In this document: in pieces, positions 1-8,112 of the stretch
How positions within the stretch are numbered: the first letter of the stretch is position 1
Layout of the letters: the number at the start of each line of letters is the position of its first letter
Assembly: GCF_001653335.1 (NCBI RefSeq)
Contig: NZ_CP015079.1
Coordinates: 930,001-994,000, forward strand
DNA: 64,000 nucleotides
Reading direction: 5' to 3'
Source of the DNA: Nocardioides dokdonensis FR1436
GTDB taxonomy: Bacteria; Actinomycetota; Actinomycetes; Propionibacteriales; Nocardioidaceae
Position numbers and translations under genes: made by a program
Notes under the pieces: generated by a model
Told to the model about the DNA's origin: nothing
The model's database searches: none
The model's input: the letters and a program-made list of their open reading frames with translations, nothing else

Positions 1-1255
1 ACATCGCCTCGATGTCGTCGGAGCCGGCCGGGCCGACCGCGCCACCGCCCTCGGAGTTGTCGCCGTCGTAGACGAAGCGCACGTAGTTGGGCGAGCCGAC
101 CATGTCGAAGTTGAGGTAGAGGGCGATCTCGTCGATCTCCTCCTGGCTCAGCTCACCGACGTAGTGCTCGGACCCGAGCAGGCCGAGCTCCTCTGCTCCC
201 CACCAGGCGAAGCGCACCTGGTTCTCGAGCTTGCCCTTGCCCTTGTTGCCCTTGCCCTTCTTGCCCTTCTGCTTGTTCTTCTTGTCGAACTTGGCGAGCT
301 TGACCGCGGTCTCGAGGATGCTGGCCGAGCCGGAGCCGTTGTCGTTGATGCCCGGGCCCTCGGTGACGCTGTCGAGGTGCGAGCCGGCCATCACGACGTT
401 GTCCGGGTCGCCGCCTCGGGTCTCGGCGATGACGTTGTAGGTGTCGCGGAGCTCGGAGGTGGTGTCGGCGGTCATCGTGACCTCGGTGCCGGCCGGGTCG
501 ATCAGGTCCTGACCCACGGCGAAGGAGCTGCCGAAGACCGGGATCTCGTAGCCGGGCGCTCCCAGGGTGCCGACGAAGGAGTCGGTGCGCCCCTCGACGC
601 CGGAGTTGAAGACGATGACGCCGGCGGCGCCCGCCTCCTCGGCGTTGGACGCCTTCTGGCCGAACGCGCAGGTGCCGCGCTGGACCAGCGCGATCGAGCC
701 CGCGGGGAAGGAAGCGAAGTCCTCGGCCTCGCAGCCGCTGGTGCTGGAGCCGTTCACGGTGCCGTCGGTGTCGACGGGGACGACCTCGGCGGTCACGTCA
801 CCGGAACCCGAGTAGGTCATGGACGAGAAGTCGTCCGGCGAGGCGTACGTCGTCGCGTCGGGGGCGGTCTGGGCGAGCGTGGCCGGCGAGTTCTCCTCGT
901 AGAAGGCGAACTCGAAGGTCTGCACCTCCGGCTTGTAGCCGGCCTTCTTCAGCGTCTTCACCACGTAGTCGCGGCTGGCGGCGTAGCCCGGGGTGCCCGA
1001 GGCACGGTTGCCGTCGTTCGCGTCGGCGATCTGCTGGAGCGCGTCGAGCCGCTCGCCGATGGCGCCCGGCTTGACCCGCTTGGTCAGCTGCTTGGACAGG
1101 TCGAAGCCCTTGGCCTTGCCGCGCTCGGCGGTGGTGGCGGCGGCGTCGGGGGCGGCGTCGTCAGCGCTGGCGTTGACCCCGCCGGCGACGAGGGCGACGG
1201 CGGTGGTGGCGGCCAGTGCCGAGACGGCGGCACGGGAGAGTGATCCGAGATGCAC
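1..1255 (-). CDS. Secreted M28 family aminopeptidase with PA domain (C-terminus cut by window edge)
   Basis: Probable secreted zinc aminopeptidase. The GTG start at 1255 follows a GGAGG ribosome site about 6 nt upstream and opens a signal-peptide-like N-terminus with a hydrophobic Ala/Val stretch near residues 8-25. A PA (protease-associated) domain sits around residues 150-240 (GSIALVQRGTCAFGQKA). The M28 core follows, with zinc-ligand motifs GSHLDS (His near 293), GINDNGSGS and AEELGLLGS (Glu-Glu). This order fits the Streptomyces-type secreted aminopeptidase/PA family. A Lys/Gly-rich insert (about 18 residues, near 321-340, built from 6-9 nt repeats) interrupts the catalytic domain. The 3' end lies outside the window, so its length and the last zinc ligand cannot be judged. 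Confidence 0.9.
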   Translation of the reverse strand, partial: MHLGSLSRAAVSALAATTAVALVAGGVNASADDAAPDAAATTAERGKAKGFDLSKQLTKRVKPGAIGERLDALQQIADANDGNRASGTPGYAASRDYVVKTLKKAGYKPEVQTFEFAFYEENSPATLAQTAPDATTYASPDDFSSMTYSGSGDVTAEVVPVDTDGTVNGSSTSGCEAEDFASFPAGSIALVQRGTCAFGQKASNAEEAGAAGVIVFNSGVEGRTDSFVGTLGAPGYEIPVFGSSFAVGQDLIDPAGTEVTMTADTTSELRDTYNVIAETRGGDPDNVVMAGSHLDSVTEGPGINDNGSGSASILETAVKLAKFDKKNKQKGKKGKGNKGKGKLENQVRFAWWGAEELGLLGSEHYVGELSQEEIDEIALYLNFDMVGSPNYVRFVYDGDNSEGGGAVGPAGSDDIEAM

Positions 1256-1332
1256 GTGTTCCTCCGAGGAGTCGGCCCGGCGTCCGGCTGATCCGGAGCG
1301 GGCGCGTCAGGTGGGCGTCACCCTAAACACGA

Positions 1333-1348
1333 TGTGACCTGGGCCACA
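1333..1348. promoter_or_regulatory. Possible CRP/GlxR-type box
   Basis: TGTGA-N6-CCACA lies about 78 nt upstream of the M28 peptidase start and differs from the CRP-family consensus TGTGA-N6-TCACA at one base. A short inverted repeat (GGTCGG/CCGACC, about 1356-1372) follows. This is a motif match only; no regulator is encoded nearby. Confidence 0.25.
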
Positions 1349-1378
1349 AGGGGTGGTCGGCAAATACCGACCGCACGG

Positions 1379-1978
1379 TCAGTCGTTCGTGGCGCGGGTC
1401 CGGCGGCGCCACGGCGGCGGCTGGCCCTGCAGGAACCACTGCATCTTGCGAGTCACCCACGGCAGGGCGAGATAGGTCATCACCGGGGTCATCACCAGCA
1501 CCGTGACCAGCACCCGCAACGCCAGCACCAGGTCGCCGACGTAGGCGCCCGCGCCCCAGTTGGCCACCAGGCTGAGGGGGTAGAAGACGAGGAAGATCGT
1601 CACCGCCTGCTTCCACCGCGGCGGGGGTGCCGGGTTGACCCGCAGGTCGCGCACGTCGCGGTTCGTGGGCTCGTCGAACCACCCCTCGATGCCCGTACGC
1701 CGCTCCACCCGCGAGTCGCGCACGCCCAGGCCGGTGGCCGCGTCGCGCCACCACTGCCGCTGGGGCGAGCCCTCCCAGTGGGCGAGCGCCTCGGCGTCGT
1801 CGAAGCGGTAGAGCATGTGCCACGTCTCGGAGTCGGCCTCCGGTCGCACCCAGCCGGCCCCCAGGAAGCCGGGGAACTGCTGGGCCAGCGACGTGCCCGC
1901 CTGGAGCCAGCTCACCATCTCGGCCTCCCGGCCGGGGTCGAGGTGCCGGGTGATGGACACGGTGACGGGGTTGCTCAT
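1379..1978 (-). CDS. Antibiotic-biosynthesis-monooxygenase-like (ABM) domain membrane protein, 199 aa
   Basis: The N-terminal ~100 residues form an ABM/dimeric alpha-beta barrel domain (VTVSITRHLDPGREAEM, WHMLYRFDDAEALAHWEGS). The C-terminal half has two membrane segments (about residues 128-150 and 155-180) and a basic tail. This 'ABM plus two transmembrane helices' architecture is common in actinobacteria, where the function is uncharacterised. The ATG at 1978 is chosen because the domain begins at once; upstream sequence in the same frame is low-complexity. It is divergent from the ECF sigma gene at 2088, with a 109-nt shared promoter region. The substrate is unknown. Confidence 0.8.
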   Translation of the reverse strand: MSNPVTVSITRHLDPGREAEMVSWLQAGTSLAQQFPGFLGAGWVRPEADSETWHMLYRFDDAEALAHWEGSPQRQWWRDAATGLGVRDSRVERRTGIEGWFDEPTNRDVRDLRVNPAPPPRWKQAVTIFLVFYPLSLVANWGAGAYVGDLVLALRVLVTVLVMTPVMTYLALPWVTRKMQWFLQGQPPPWRRRTRATND

Positions 1979-2075
1979 ACCCAGGATCGTCGCGGGCGAC
2001 GGGGGCGCGTGCCAAGCCGACGCCGGAGCGCACGGTCGACGCGACCGGGACGAGGTGCGACCGGACGGGGTGCGA

Positions 2076-2081
2076 CAGGAT
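2076..2081 (+). promoter_or_regulatory. Candidate -10 box (CAGGAT) for the ECF sigma operon
   Basis: CAGGAT lies 6 nt before the ATG at 2088, a spacing typical of leaderless actinobacterial transcripts. The first base departs from TANNNT, so this is weaker than the other examples in the window. Confidence 0.3.
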
Positions 2082-2087
2082 GGGGTG

Positions 2088-2714
2088 ATGGTTCCCAGCA
2101 CCGACCCCGGCGGGATGGAACCGCCGCTCCCGCCGGGTTCCGAGGACATGACCCCCCTCGCCGAGCCCGTGACAGGTGCGCGCCCCGACGCCCGGGCGCG
2201 GGCGTTCGCGACCTGGGTGGAGCCGGAGGTCGAGGTGCTGCTGCGGGTGGCGCACACCCTGACCGGGTCGTGGAGCGACGCCGACGACGTCGTCCAGGAC
2301 ACCCTGGTGCGGGCCTGGCGTGCAGCGGACCGCTTCGACGGCCGGCACCCCCGCGCCTGGCTGCTGACCATCCTGCGCCGCACCCACCTCAACAGCCTGC
2401 GCCGCACCCGGCCGGACCTGGTCGGCGACGACCGGCTGGCCCAGCAGCGCCCGGCCTTCGGGGCCGCCACCGGCGCCTCACCGGAGCAGATCGTCGACGA
2501 GCAGGGCTTCGACGTCGACGTCGCGGAGGCGCTGGCCGGGCTGAGCGACCCGTTCCGCCGGGCGGTGCTGCTCGTGGACGTCGACCACCTGACCTACGCC
2601 GAGGCCGCCGCGGCCCTCGACGTGCCGATCGGCACCGTCGTCTCCCGCGTCAGCCGCGGCCGTGCCCGGCTGCGGGCCGCCCTGGCGCACCGCCGCCCGA
2701 GAGGAGACGTCTGA
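2088..2714 (+). CDS. ECF (group 4) RNA polymerase sigma factor, 208 aa
   Basis: Has sigma-70 region 2 (LLRVAHTLTGSWSDADDVVQDTLVRAWRAADRFDG, shown here in part: DADDVVQDTLVRAWR) and region 4 (SDPFRRAVLLVDVDHLTYAE, then helix-turn-helix ALDVPIGTVVSRVSRGRARL). The 'PFRRAVLLVDV' form of region 4 is typical of actinobacterial SigR/SigH-like ECF factors. The start at 2088 is supported by CAGGAT 6 nt upstream; ATGs at 2115 and 2148 are alternatives. The stop overlaps the start of the next gene (TGATG), which encodes a zinc anti-sigma, so the pair is a sigma/anti-sigma module, probably redox-responsive. The target regulon cannot be told from the sequence. Confidence 0.92.
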   Translation: MVPSTDPGGMEPPLPPGSEDMTPLAEPVTGARPDARARAFATWVEPEVEVLLRVAHTLTGSWSDADDVVQDTLVRAWRAADRFDGRHPRAWLLTILRRTHLNSLRRTRPDLVGDDRLAQQRPAFGAATGASPEQIVDEQGFDVDVAEALAGLSDPFRRAVLLVDVDHLTYAEAAAALDVPIGTVVSRVSRGRARLRAALAHRRPRGDV

Positions 2715-3001
2715 TGCGCGGACCCGTGTCGATGAGCCGGTCGATGATCGAGTGCTGGTGGTCGGGCCGGGTGCTCGACCGCTACCTCGAGGAGCAGCCG
2801 GCCGTCCCGCTGGCCTCCGACGAGCGCGAGCGCCTGCAGCGGCACCTCGCGGTGTGCGACCGCTGCGCCACCTCGGCCACCGAGCGGCGACGGGTGCACT
2901 CGGCGCTCGACCGGCTCGGCGAGCGCCGCTCCCCTCCCCCCGCCTCGCTGCAGAAGGCCCGCGAGCTCGTGCAGGACCTGACCGACGGAGACCCCTCGTG
3001 A
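2714..3001 (+). CDS. Zinc-binding anti-sigma factor (ZAS family), 95 aa
   Basis: Short cytoplasmic protein with the H-x3-C-x2-C signature HLAVCDRC (about residues 45-52), the hallmark of RsrA/ZAS anti-sigma factors that release their sigma partner on thiol oxidation. It has no transmembrane segment. The ATG overlaps the sigma stop by one base, and its own stop overlaps the next gene's GTG (GTGA), so sigma, anti-sigma and reductase should be co-translated. The sigma partner is inferred from position. Confidence 0.85.
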   Translation: MRGPVSMSRSMIECWWSGRVLDRYLEEQPAVPLASDERERLQRHLAVCDRCATSATERRRVHSALDRLGERRSPPPASLQKARELVQDLTDGDPS

Positions 3002-4542
3002 CCACCAGCACCAGCACCACCACCGACGCCCCGGACCAGAGCGGCGCACCGGCCGCCGACGGACGCCGCTCCGACCCGCTGACCAGCCCCGACGGGCGGC
3101 CCTGGGACCTGCTCGTCATCGGCGGCGGCACCGCGGGGCTGGTGGCCGCCCACACCGCCGCAGGCTTCGGCGCCCACGTCCTGCTGGTCGAGCGGCACCG
3201 CACTGGTGGCGACTGTCTGTGGACCGGTTGCGTCCCGAGCAAGGCGCTGCTCGCCGCCGCGCACGCCGCCGCGGCACCCCGCCACGCCGCCCGGCTCGGG
3301 GTGCACCTGGGCGCGGCGGAGGTGGACTTCACGGCGGTGATGGCCCACGTGCACGACACCATCGCGCGCATCGAGCCGGTCGACTCCCCCGAGCGGCTGC
3401 GGTCGGCCGGTGTGAGCGTCGCCCACGGCACCGCGGTGCTCACCGGCCCGCAGAGCGCGGTCGTCGACGGCGAGCCGGTGCGGTTCGCCCAGGCGCTGCT
3501 GGCCACCGGGTCCTCCCCGGTCGTGCCGGGGATCCCCGGGCTCGCGGAGTCCGCACCCCTGACCTCGGACACCGTCTGGGACCTCACCGAGCTGCCCGGG
3601 CGGCTGCTGGTGCTCGGCGGCGGGCCGATCGGCTGCGAGCTGGGCCAGGCGTTCGCGCGCCTGGGCAGCGACGTGACGATCGTCGAGGCCGGCCCGCGCA
3701 TCCTGGGCCCGGAGGACGAGCACGCGGCGAGCCTGGTGGCCGCCGCCCTGCGCACCGACGGCGTGACCCTGTGCGAGGACGTGTCGGTCGAGCGCGTCGA
3801 GGGCAGCGCCGGCGACCTGACCGTGCACCTCTCCGACGGCAGCTCGGTGGCCACCGACCGGGTGCTGGTCGCCATCGGCCGCGCCCCCGGCACCCGTGAC
3901 CTCGGACTCGACGCGGCCGGCGTCGACCTCACCGAGCGGGGCCACGTGGTCGTCGACGACGCGCTGCGCACCGCGAACCCGCGCATCTGGGCGGCCGGCG
4001 ACCTGACCGGCCACCCGGCCTTCACCCACGTGGCGGGCATGCACGGCAGCCTGGCCGCCTCCAACGCCGTGCTGGGCCTGCGCCGCAAGGTGCGCCTCGA
4101 CACCATCCCCCGCGTCACCTACACCCAGCCCGAGGTGGCCTCCTTCGGCCTGGGCACCGAGACCGATCGGGAGTCCCACACCGTGCACCGGGTCGACCAC
4201 GGCGAGGTGGACCGGGCGATCGCCGAGGCCGACACCGACGGCGAGGTCGCCGTGGTGCTCGACGCCAAGGGCCGCCTCGTCGGCGCCCGCGCCGTGGGGC
4301 CCCGGGCCGGCGAGGTGCTCGCCGAGCTGACGCTCGCAGCCCAGGCCGGGCTCAGCCTGCGCACCGTCGCCGGCACCATCCACCCCTACCCGGCGTGGAC
4401 CGACGCCGTCTCCAAGGCCGCGGTCGCCCGCACCCGGGAGGAGCTGGCCGCGCCCGTTCCGGCCGCCGCCACCCGCACCCTGTCGCGCGCTCGGCGCCGC
4501 TGGGCCCAGCACCGGGCGTCCGTGGTGGCCGGCCGGTCCTGA
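2998..4542 (+). CDS. Mercuric-reductase-like pyridine nucleotide-disulfide oxidoreductase, 514 aa
   Basis: Class I flavoprotein disulfide reductase. FAD motif G42-x-G44-x2-G47 follows a ~35-residue polar N-terminal extension. The redox-active pair is C73/C78 (GGDCLWTGCVPSKA). An NAD(P)H-binding motif LGGGPIGCELGQAF lies mid-protein, the second FAD motif is WAAGDLTG, and the C-terminal interface His is in IHPYPAWTDA, with Asp where lipoamide dehydrogenases carry Glu. The GGDCLWTGC form is typical of MerA-like enzymes without the N-terminal heavy-metal domain, so true mercury reduction is doubtful (no merB/merT nearby). Cotranscription with a redox-type anti-sigma suggests a thiol-stress role. 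It ends 19 nt from the convergent TVP38 gene. Confidence 0.9.
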   Translation: MTTSTSTTTDAPDQSGAPAADGRRSDPLTSPDGRPWDLLVIGGGTAGLVAAHTAAGFGAHVLLVERHRTGGDCLWTGCVPSKALLAAAHAAAAPRHAARLGVHLGAAEVDFTAVMAHVHDTIARIEPVDSPERLRSAGVSVAHGTAVLTGPQSAVVDGEPVRFAQALLATGSSPVVPGIPGLAESAPLTSDTVWDLTELPGRLLVLGGGPIGCELGQAFARLGSDVTIVEAGPRILGPEDEHAASLVAAALRTDGVTLCEDVSVERVEGSAGDLTVHLSDGSSVATDRVLVAIGRAPGTRDLGLDAAGVDLTERGHVVVDDALRTANPRIWAAGDLTGHPAFTHVAGMHGSLAASNAVLGLRRKVRLDTIPRVTYTQPEVASFGLGTETDRESHTVHRVDHGEVDRAIAEADTDGEVAVVLDAKGRLVGARAVGPRAGEVLAELTLAAQAGLSLRTVAGTIHPYPAWTDAVSKAAVARTREELAAPVPAAATRTLSRARRRWAQHRASVVAGRS

Positions 4543-4561
4543 CGGCGGTCAGGCCGAGTAG

Positions 4562-5242
4562 TCAGGCGGGGGTGGGCGCGGACGCCGAGCCGCCGCGCCC
4601 GCCGATGCGCCGCTGGCGCCACACGCCCAGCACCGTGAGCAGCACCAGCGCGACGACCGCCAGCACGAAGGGCAGCGACCCGGGCTCGGCGCCGAAGGCG
4701 CCGACCGCCACGTAGACCGCCGAGCCGGGGACGATGCCCAGCACCGTCGCGACGGCGTACGAGCGGGCGCGGACCGACGTCAGCCCGAAGGCGTAGTTGG
4801 CGGTGCTGAAGGGCACCAGCGGGATCAGCCGCGCCAGCAGCACGGTCGCGAACCCGTTGTCCCGGACCCGGGAGTCGAGGCTGGCGAAGCGGTGCCCGGT
4901 CAGGCCGCGCACCGCGTCGCGGCCCAGCAGCCGGCTGACGAAGAAGGCCGCGAGCGCTCCCAGCACCGCGGCGCCGAGCACGGCGGCCAGACCGGTGCCG
5001 AAACCCAGCAGCACGCCGCCGAGGATGGTCATCACCGCCGTGGGACCGGCGGGCAGCAGGCTGATCGCGGCGTACGTCGCCATGAAGGCCGGCACCGCCC
5101 AGGTGCCGAGGCCGTCGAGGGTCGAGCGCAGCTCGCCCTGGCTGGGCAGGCCCACGCTGAGCTGCAGCACCACCGCGGTGACGACGAGGCCCAGGAGCAC
5201 TCCCGCCTTGAGCAGCACACTGCGGCTGATCCGAGTCTTCAT
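4562..5242 (-). CDS. TVP38/TMEM64 (DedA-superfamily) membrane protein, 226 aa
   Basis: Polytopic membrane protein with the SNARE-associated/VTT domain: a proline/glycine re-entrant motif (LLPAGPTAVMTILGGVLLGFG), the conserved FVSRLLGRDAVR segment and FATVLLARLIPLVPFSTANYAFGLT. The family is related to DedA lipid translocases. The ATG at 5242 has GGAGGAG 8 nt upstream and overlaps the ABC ATPase stop (ATGA), making this the last gene of the ynj-like operon. The N-terminus is basic with one clear hydrophobic helix before the domain. The substrate is unknown; operon context suggests a phospholipid or precursor. Confidence 0.9.
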   Translation of the reverse strand: MKTRISRSVLLKAGVLLGLVVTAVVLQLSVGLPSQGELRSTLDGLGTWAVPAFMATYAAISLLPAGPTAVMTILGGVLLGFGTGLAAVLGAAVLGALAAFFVSRLLGRDAVRGLTGHRFASLDSRVRDNGFATVLLARLIPLVPFSTANYAFGLTSVRARSYAVATVLGIVPGSAVYVAVGAFGAEPGSLPFVLAVVALVLLTVLGVWRQRRIGGRGGSASAPTPA

Positions 5243-6351
5243 CGCTCTCCTCCGAGCACGTGGCAACGGTCCGGGGGCAGCACCAGGCGGGTGCTGGTCC
5301 CGGGGACGACGGGTGAGCCGACGGGCAGGTGCGCCCGCAGGGCGGTGCCGTCGGCCAGCGCCGCCTCGACGACGAGGTGGGTACCGGCGAAGCGGACCTC
5401 CTTGACCGCGACCTGCACGTCGTTGGCCGCCGCCACCGGCCCGACGGCACCGCCGGCGAGCTGCAGCGACTCGGGGCGCACCACGAGCACGCCCGGACCT
5501 GCCGGGGTGCCGGTGGGCACGCTCACGGTGCCGTCGACGCTCCAGAACCTGCCGTCCGCGACCCTGCCGGCGATCTCGTTGACCGGCCCGAAGTAGCGAG
5601 CCGTGGCCAGCGTCGCGGGGCGGGTGTAGACCTCCTCGGGCGTGCCGCCGCCCACGACCCGACCCCGGTCGAGGAGCACGACCCGGTCGGCGACGTCGAC
5701 GGCCTCCTCCCGGTCGTGGGTGACGAAGAGCGTGGTCACGCCCAGCTCGTCGTGGAGGCGCCGCACCAGGGTGCGCATCTCGACGCGCAGCTCGGGGTCG
5801 AGCTGGCTGAACGGCTCGTCGAGCAGCAGCACGCGCGGGCGGCGCAGCAGTGCCCGGGCCAGGGCCACCCGCTGCTCCTGACCGCCGGAGAGCTCGTGCG
5901 GGCGGCGGGGGCCCAGACCCTCGAGGCGCACCCGCTGCACCATGTCGGCGACCTCGGCGCGCTCCCGCGAGCGCGGGACTCCGGCCATCCGCAGGCCGAA
6001 GCCGATGTTGCGGGCGACGTCGAGGTGCGGGAAGAGCAGCGGCTTCTGCAGCACCAGCCCGACCGGTCGCTGCTCGGGCGGGCTCTCGAGCACGGAGCGG
6101 TCGTCGACGGTGACGGTGCCCGCGTCCGGGTGCTGGAGCCCCGCCAGCACCCCGAGCGTGGTGCTCTTGCCGCAGCCCGAGGGGCCCAGCAGCGCGGTGA
6201 AGCTGCCCGGCTCGAGGTCGAGGTCGAGGTGGTCGACGGCGGTGGTGGCGCCGAAGCGGACCACCAGGTCGCGCACCCGCACCCGGGCCGCGGGGCCGGA
6301 GGCGGCCTCGGGGGTGTCCTGGGGGCGGGGCTGAGCCCGGCGCTCACGCAC
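5239..6351 (-). CDS. ABC transporter ATP-binding protein (YnjD-like), 370 aa
   Basis: ATPase with Walker A GPSGCGKST, Q-loop, signature LSGGQEQRVALARALL, Walker B VLLLDEPFSQLD and switch His (FVTHDREEA). The C-terminal ~120 residues form a TOBE-like regulatory domain, as in Fbp/Pot/Mal-type importers. The GTG start at 6351 overlaps the upstream permease by 8 nt. Its place directly after two permeases and a binding protein resembling YnjB makes it the YnjD counterpart. E. coli YnjD is shorter, so the TOBE extension is a difference. It acts at the cytoplasmic face of the importer. Confidence 0.93.
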   Translation of the reverse strand: MRERRAQPRPQDTPEAASGPAARVRVRDLVVRFGATTAVDHLDLDLEPGSFTALLGPSGCGKSTTLGVLAGLQHPDAGTVTVDDRSVLESPPEQRPVGLVLQKPLLFPHLDVARNIGFGLRMAGVPRSRERAEVADMVQRVRLEGLGPRRPHELSGGQEQRVALARALLRRPRVLLLDEPFSQLDPELRVEMRTLVRRLHDELGVTTLFVTHDREEAVDVADRVVLLDRGRVVGGGTPEEVYTRPATLATARYFGPVNEIAGRVADGRFWSVDGTVSVPTGTPAGPGVLVVRPESLQLAGGAVGPVAAANDVQVAVKEVRFAGTHLVVEAALADGTALRAHLPVGSPVVPGTSTRLVLPPDRCHVLGGER

Positions 6352-7213
6352 GGGAGACCCCCATCCAGGCGACGTCGCGGCCGGCCACCCTGGTCAGCGC
6401 CAGCACCAGCAGCACCGGCGGGAGCACCACGAGCAGCCCGAGCGCGGCCGCGGCCGTGCGGTCGGAGGACTCGATGGCCGAGAAGAGCAGCAGCGGCAGG
6501 GTCGTGACCCGGCCCCCGCCGACGAGGAGGGTCAGCACGTACTCGCTCCAGGAGATGAGGAAGCTCAGCAGGAAGGCGGTCACCAGGGCCGGGCGCAGCA
6601 GCGGCAGCGTCACGTGGACCAGGGTCTGCACCGGCCCGGCGCCGAGCACCCGGGCGGCCTTCTCGTGGTCGACGTCGAGGTCGGCGTGCGCGGCCGCCAG
6701 GAGGCTGGCGGCGTACGGCACCGTGGGCACGAGCTGCACCAGCACTACGCCCGTGATCGTGTCGGAGAGCCCGTAGCGCACGAAGAAGACCTGCAGCCCC
6801 AGGGTGACCGCGAGCGGCGGGACGATGATCGGCGCCAGCAGGAGGAACTGCACGGCCCGGCGCCCGCGGAAGCGGTGCAGTCCCAGCGCCCGACCCGCCG
6901 GCAGCCCGACCAGGCAGGCCAGGGTGGCGACGCTGGTGGAGACCAGCACCGAGGTGCCGAGCGCGCCGAGGACCCCGTCGCTGGTCAGCAGCCGCAGGCC
7001 CCGGGTGCTGAGATCGGGCGGCAGCAGGTCGGGGTAGCGCCAGGCGCCGGCCACGGCCCACAGCACCACGGGGACCATCGGCAGCAGCGTGACGACGACG
7101 ACCACGGTGACCGCGGCCCCCCGCCACGGGCTGCGGCGGCGTGCGGCGCGCGCTGCGAGCCCCGGTCCGGTGCCGGCGGGCGGGGGCGCGGGCGCGCGCT
7201 CGAGCAGGCTCAC
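6344..7213 (-). CDS. ABC transporter permease (second half of a YnjC-type permease), 289 aa
   Basis: Binding-protein-dependent transport inner-membrane component with about six transmembrane helices and an EAA loop (AARVLGAGPVQTLVHVTLPLLRPAL). The GTG start at 7213 overlaps the preceding permease stop (GTGA). In E. coli the YnjC permease is one fused polypeptide with two such domains; here the halves are separate genes. It has a proline/alanine-rich cytoplasmic N-terminus of ~30 residues. Partner of the permease at 7210-8112. Confidence 0.9.
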   Translation of the reverse strand: MSLLERAPAPPPAGTGPGLAARAARRRSPWRGAAVTVVVVVTLLPMVPVVLWAVAGAWRYPDLLPPDLSTRGLRLLTSDGVLGALGTSVLVSTSVATLACLVGLPAGRALGLHRFRGRRAVQFLLLAPIIVPPLAVTLGLQVFFVRYGLSDTITGVVLVQLVPTVPYAASLLAAAHADLDVDHEKAARVLGAGPVQTLVHVTLPLLRPALVTAFLLSFLISWSEYVLTLLVGGGRVTTLPLLLFSAIESSDRTAAAALGLLVVLPPVLLVLALTRVAGRDVAWMGVSRA

Positions 7214-8112
7214 AGCGCCCTCCTGGTGAGGCCGCCGACGAGACGCAGGTAGGCCAGCGCCGCCAGGGTGGTCAGGGCGGCGATGAGCACCGCGAGCGCC
7301 ATCGCCTCGGGCCGCGAGGTCAGGTCGATGTCGCGGTAGCGCTGGAACGCCTCCACCGACAGGGTCGCCGGATAGGGCCGCCCCAGCAACCGGGGCACCT
7401 CGTAGGAGGCGGTGACGAAGGCCAGCACGAGCACCGACGCCGCGGCGACCGGCGGGGCGAGCGACGGCAGGGTGACCTCGCGCAGCCGCTGCCAGCGCGA
7501 CGCACCCAGGGTTGAGGCGACGTCCTCCAGGTCCCCGACCCGGCGACTCAGGGCCGCCAGCGCCACGACCGCGACGAAGGGCGTCTCCTTCCACGTGTAC
7601 TCCGCGATGATCCCCCAGCCGAACGCGTCCTGGGTCAGGGCGGGGACGTCCTGGACCGAGTCGACCAGGCCGAGCGTGTACGCCGCGCGCGAGACCAGCC
7701 CCGACGGGGAGAGCAGCAGCCCGATGGCCAGCGCCCCGACCAGGTGCGGCACGGCCAGCGTGGCGTGGAACAGCGCCGCCAGCCGGCGACGCCCGCCCAG
7801 GCGACGCACCAGCAGGGCGAGGGCGGTGCCGAGGACGGCCGCGGCTGCGGTGGAGATGAGGGAGACCCGGGCGGTCAGCAGCAGCGAGGCACGCACCGAC
7901 GGGTCGGCGACGACGCGGCGGTAGGCGTCGAGGGACCACTCGGACTCACCCACGACGGGGGCGAAGCCGAGGCTCTGCAGGACGGCCTGGAGGACGCCGC
8001 CGACCACGAAGACGGCGACGACGAGCAGGGCCGGGGCCAGCAGCAGCGCGATCCTCAGCCGCGGCCCGGGACGCCGGCGAGGTCGCGGGTGCCGGTGGTC
8101 GACGCGGCTCAT
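7210..8112 (-). CDS. ABC transporter permease (first half of a YnjC-type permease), 300 aa
   Basis: Inner-membrane permease with about six transmembrane helices. Its EAA-type loop (VASTLGASRWQRLREVTLPSLAPPV) docks the ATPase. The N-terminus is strongly basic. The ATG at 8112 overlaps the binding-protein stop (ATGA). Together with the next gene it should form a heterodimeric channel. Gene order binding protein, permease, permease, ATPase is that of an importer. Confidence 0.9.
   Translation of the reverse strand: MSRVDHRHPRPRRRPGPRLRIALLLAPALLVVAVFVVGGVLQAVLQSLGFAPVVGESEWSLDAYRRVVADPSVRASLLLTARVSLISTAAAAVLGTALALLVRRLGGRRRLAALFHATLAVPHLVGALAIGLLLSPSGLVSRAAYTLGLVDSVQDVPALTQDAFGWGIIAEYTWKETPFVAVVALAALSRRVGDLEDVASTLGASRWQRLREVTLPSLAPPVAAASVLVLAFVTASYEVPRLLGRPYPATLSVEAFQRYRDIDLTSRPEAMALAVLIAALTTLAALAYLRLVGGLTRRAL

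Noticed and set aside
164-1243. Long open frame on the plus strand opposite the M28 peptidase
   Set aside because: High-GC antisense shadow: low-complexity Gly/Val/Ala protein with no family motif, whereas the minus strand encodes clear PA and M28 motifs.
2998-4542. Mercury-resistance operon
   Set aside because: The enzyme looks MerA-like but lacks a heavy-metal-associated domain and any merR, merT, merP or merB neighbour.
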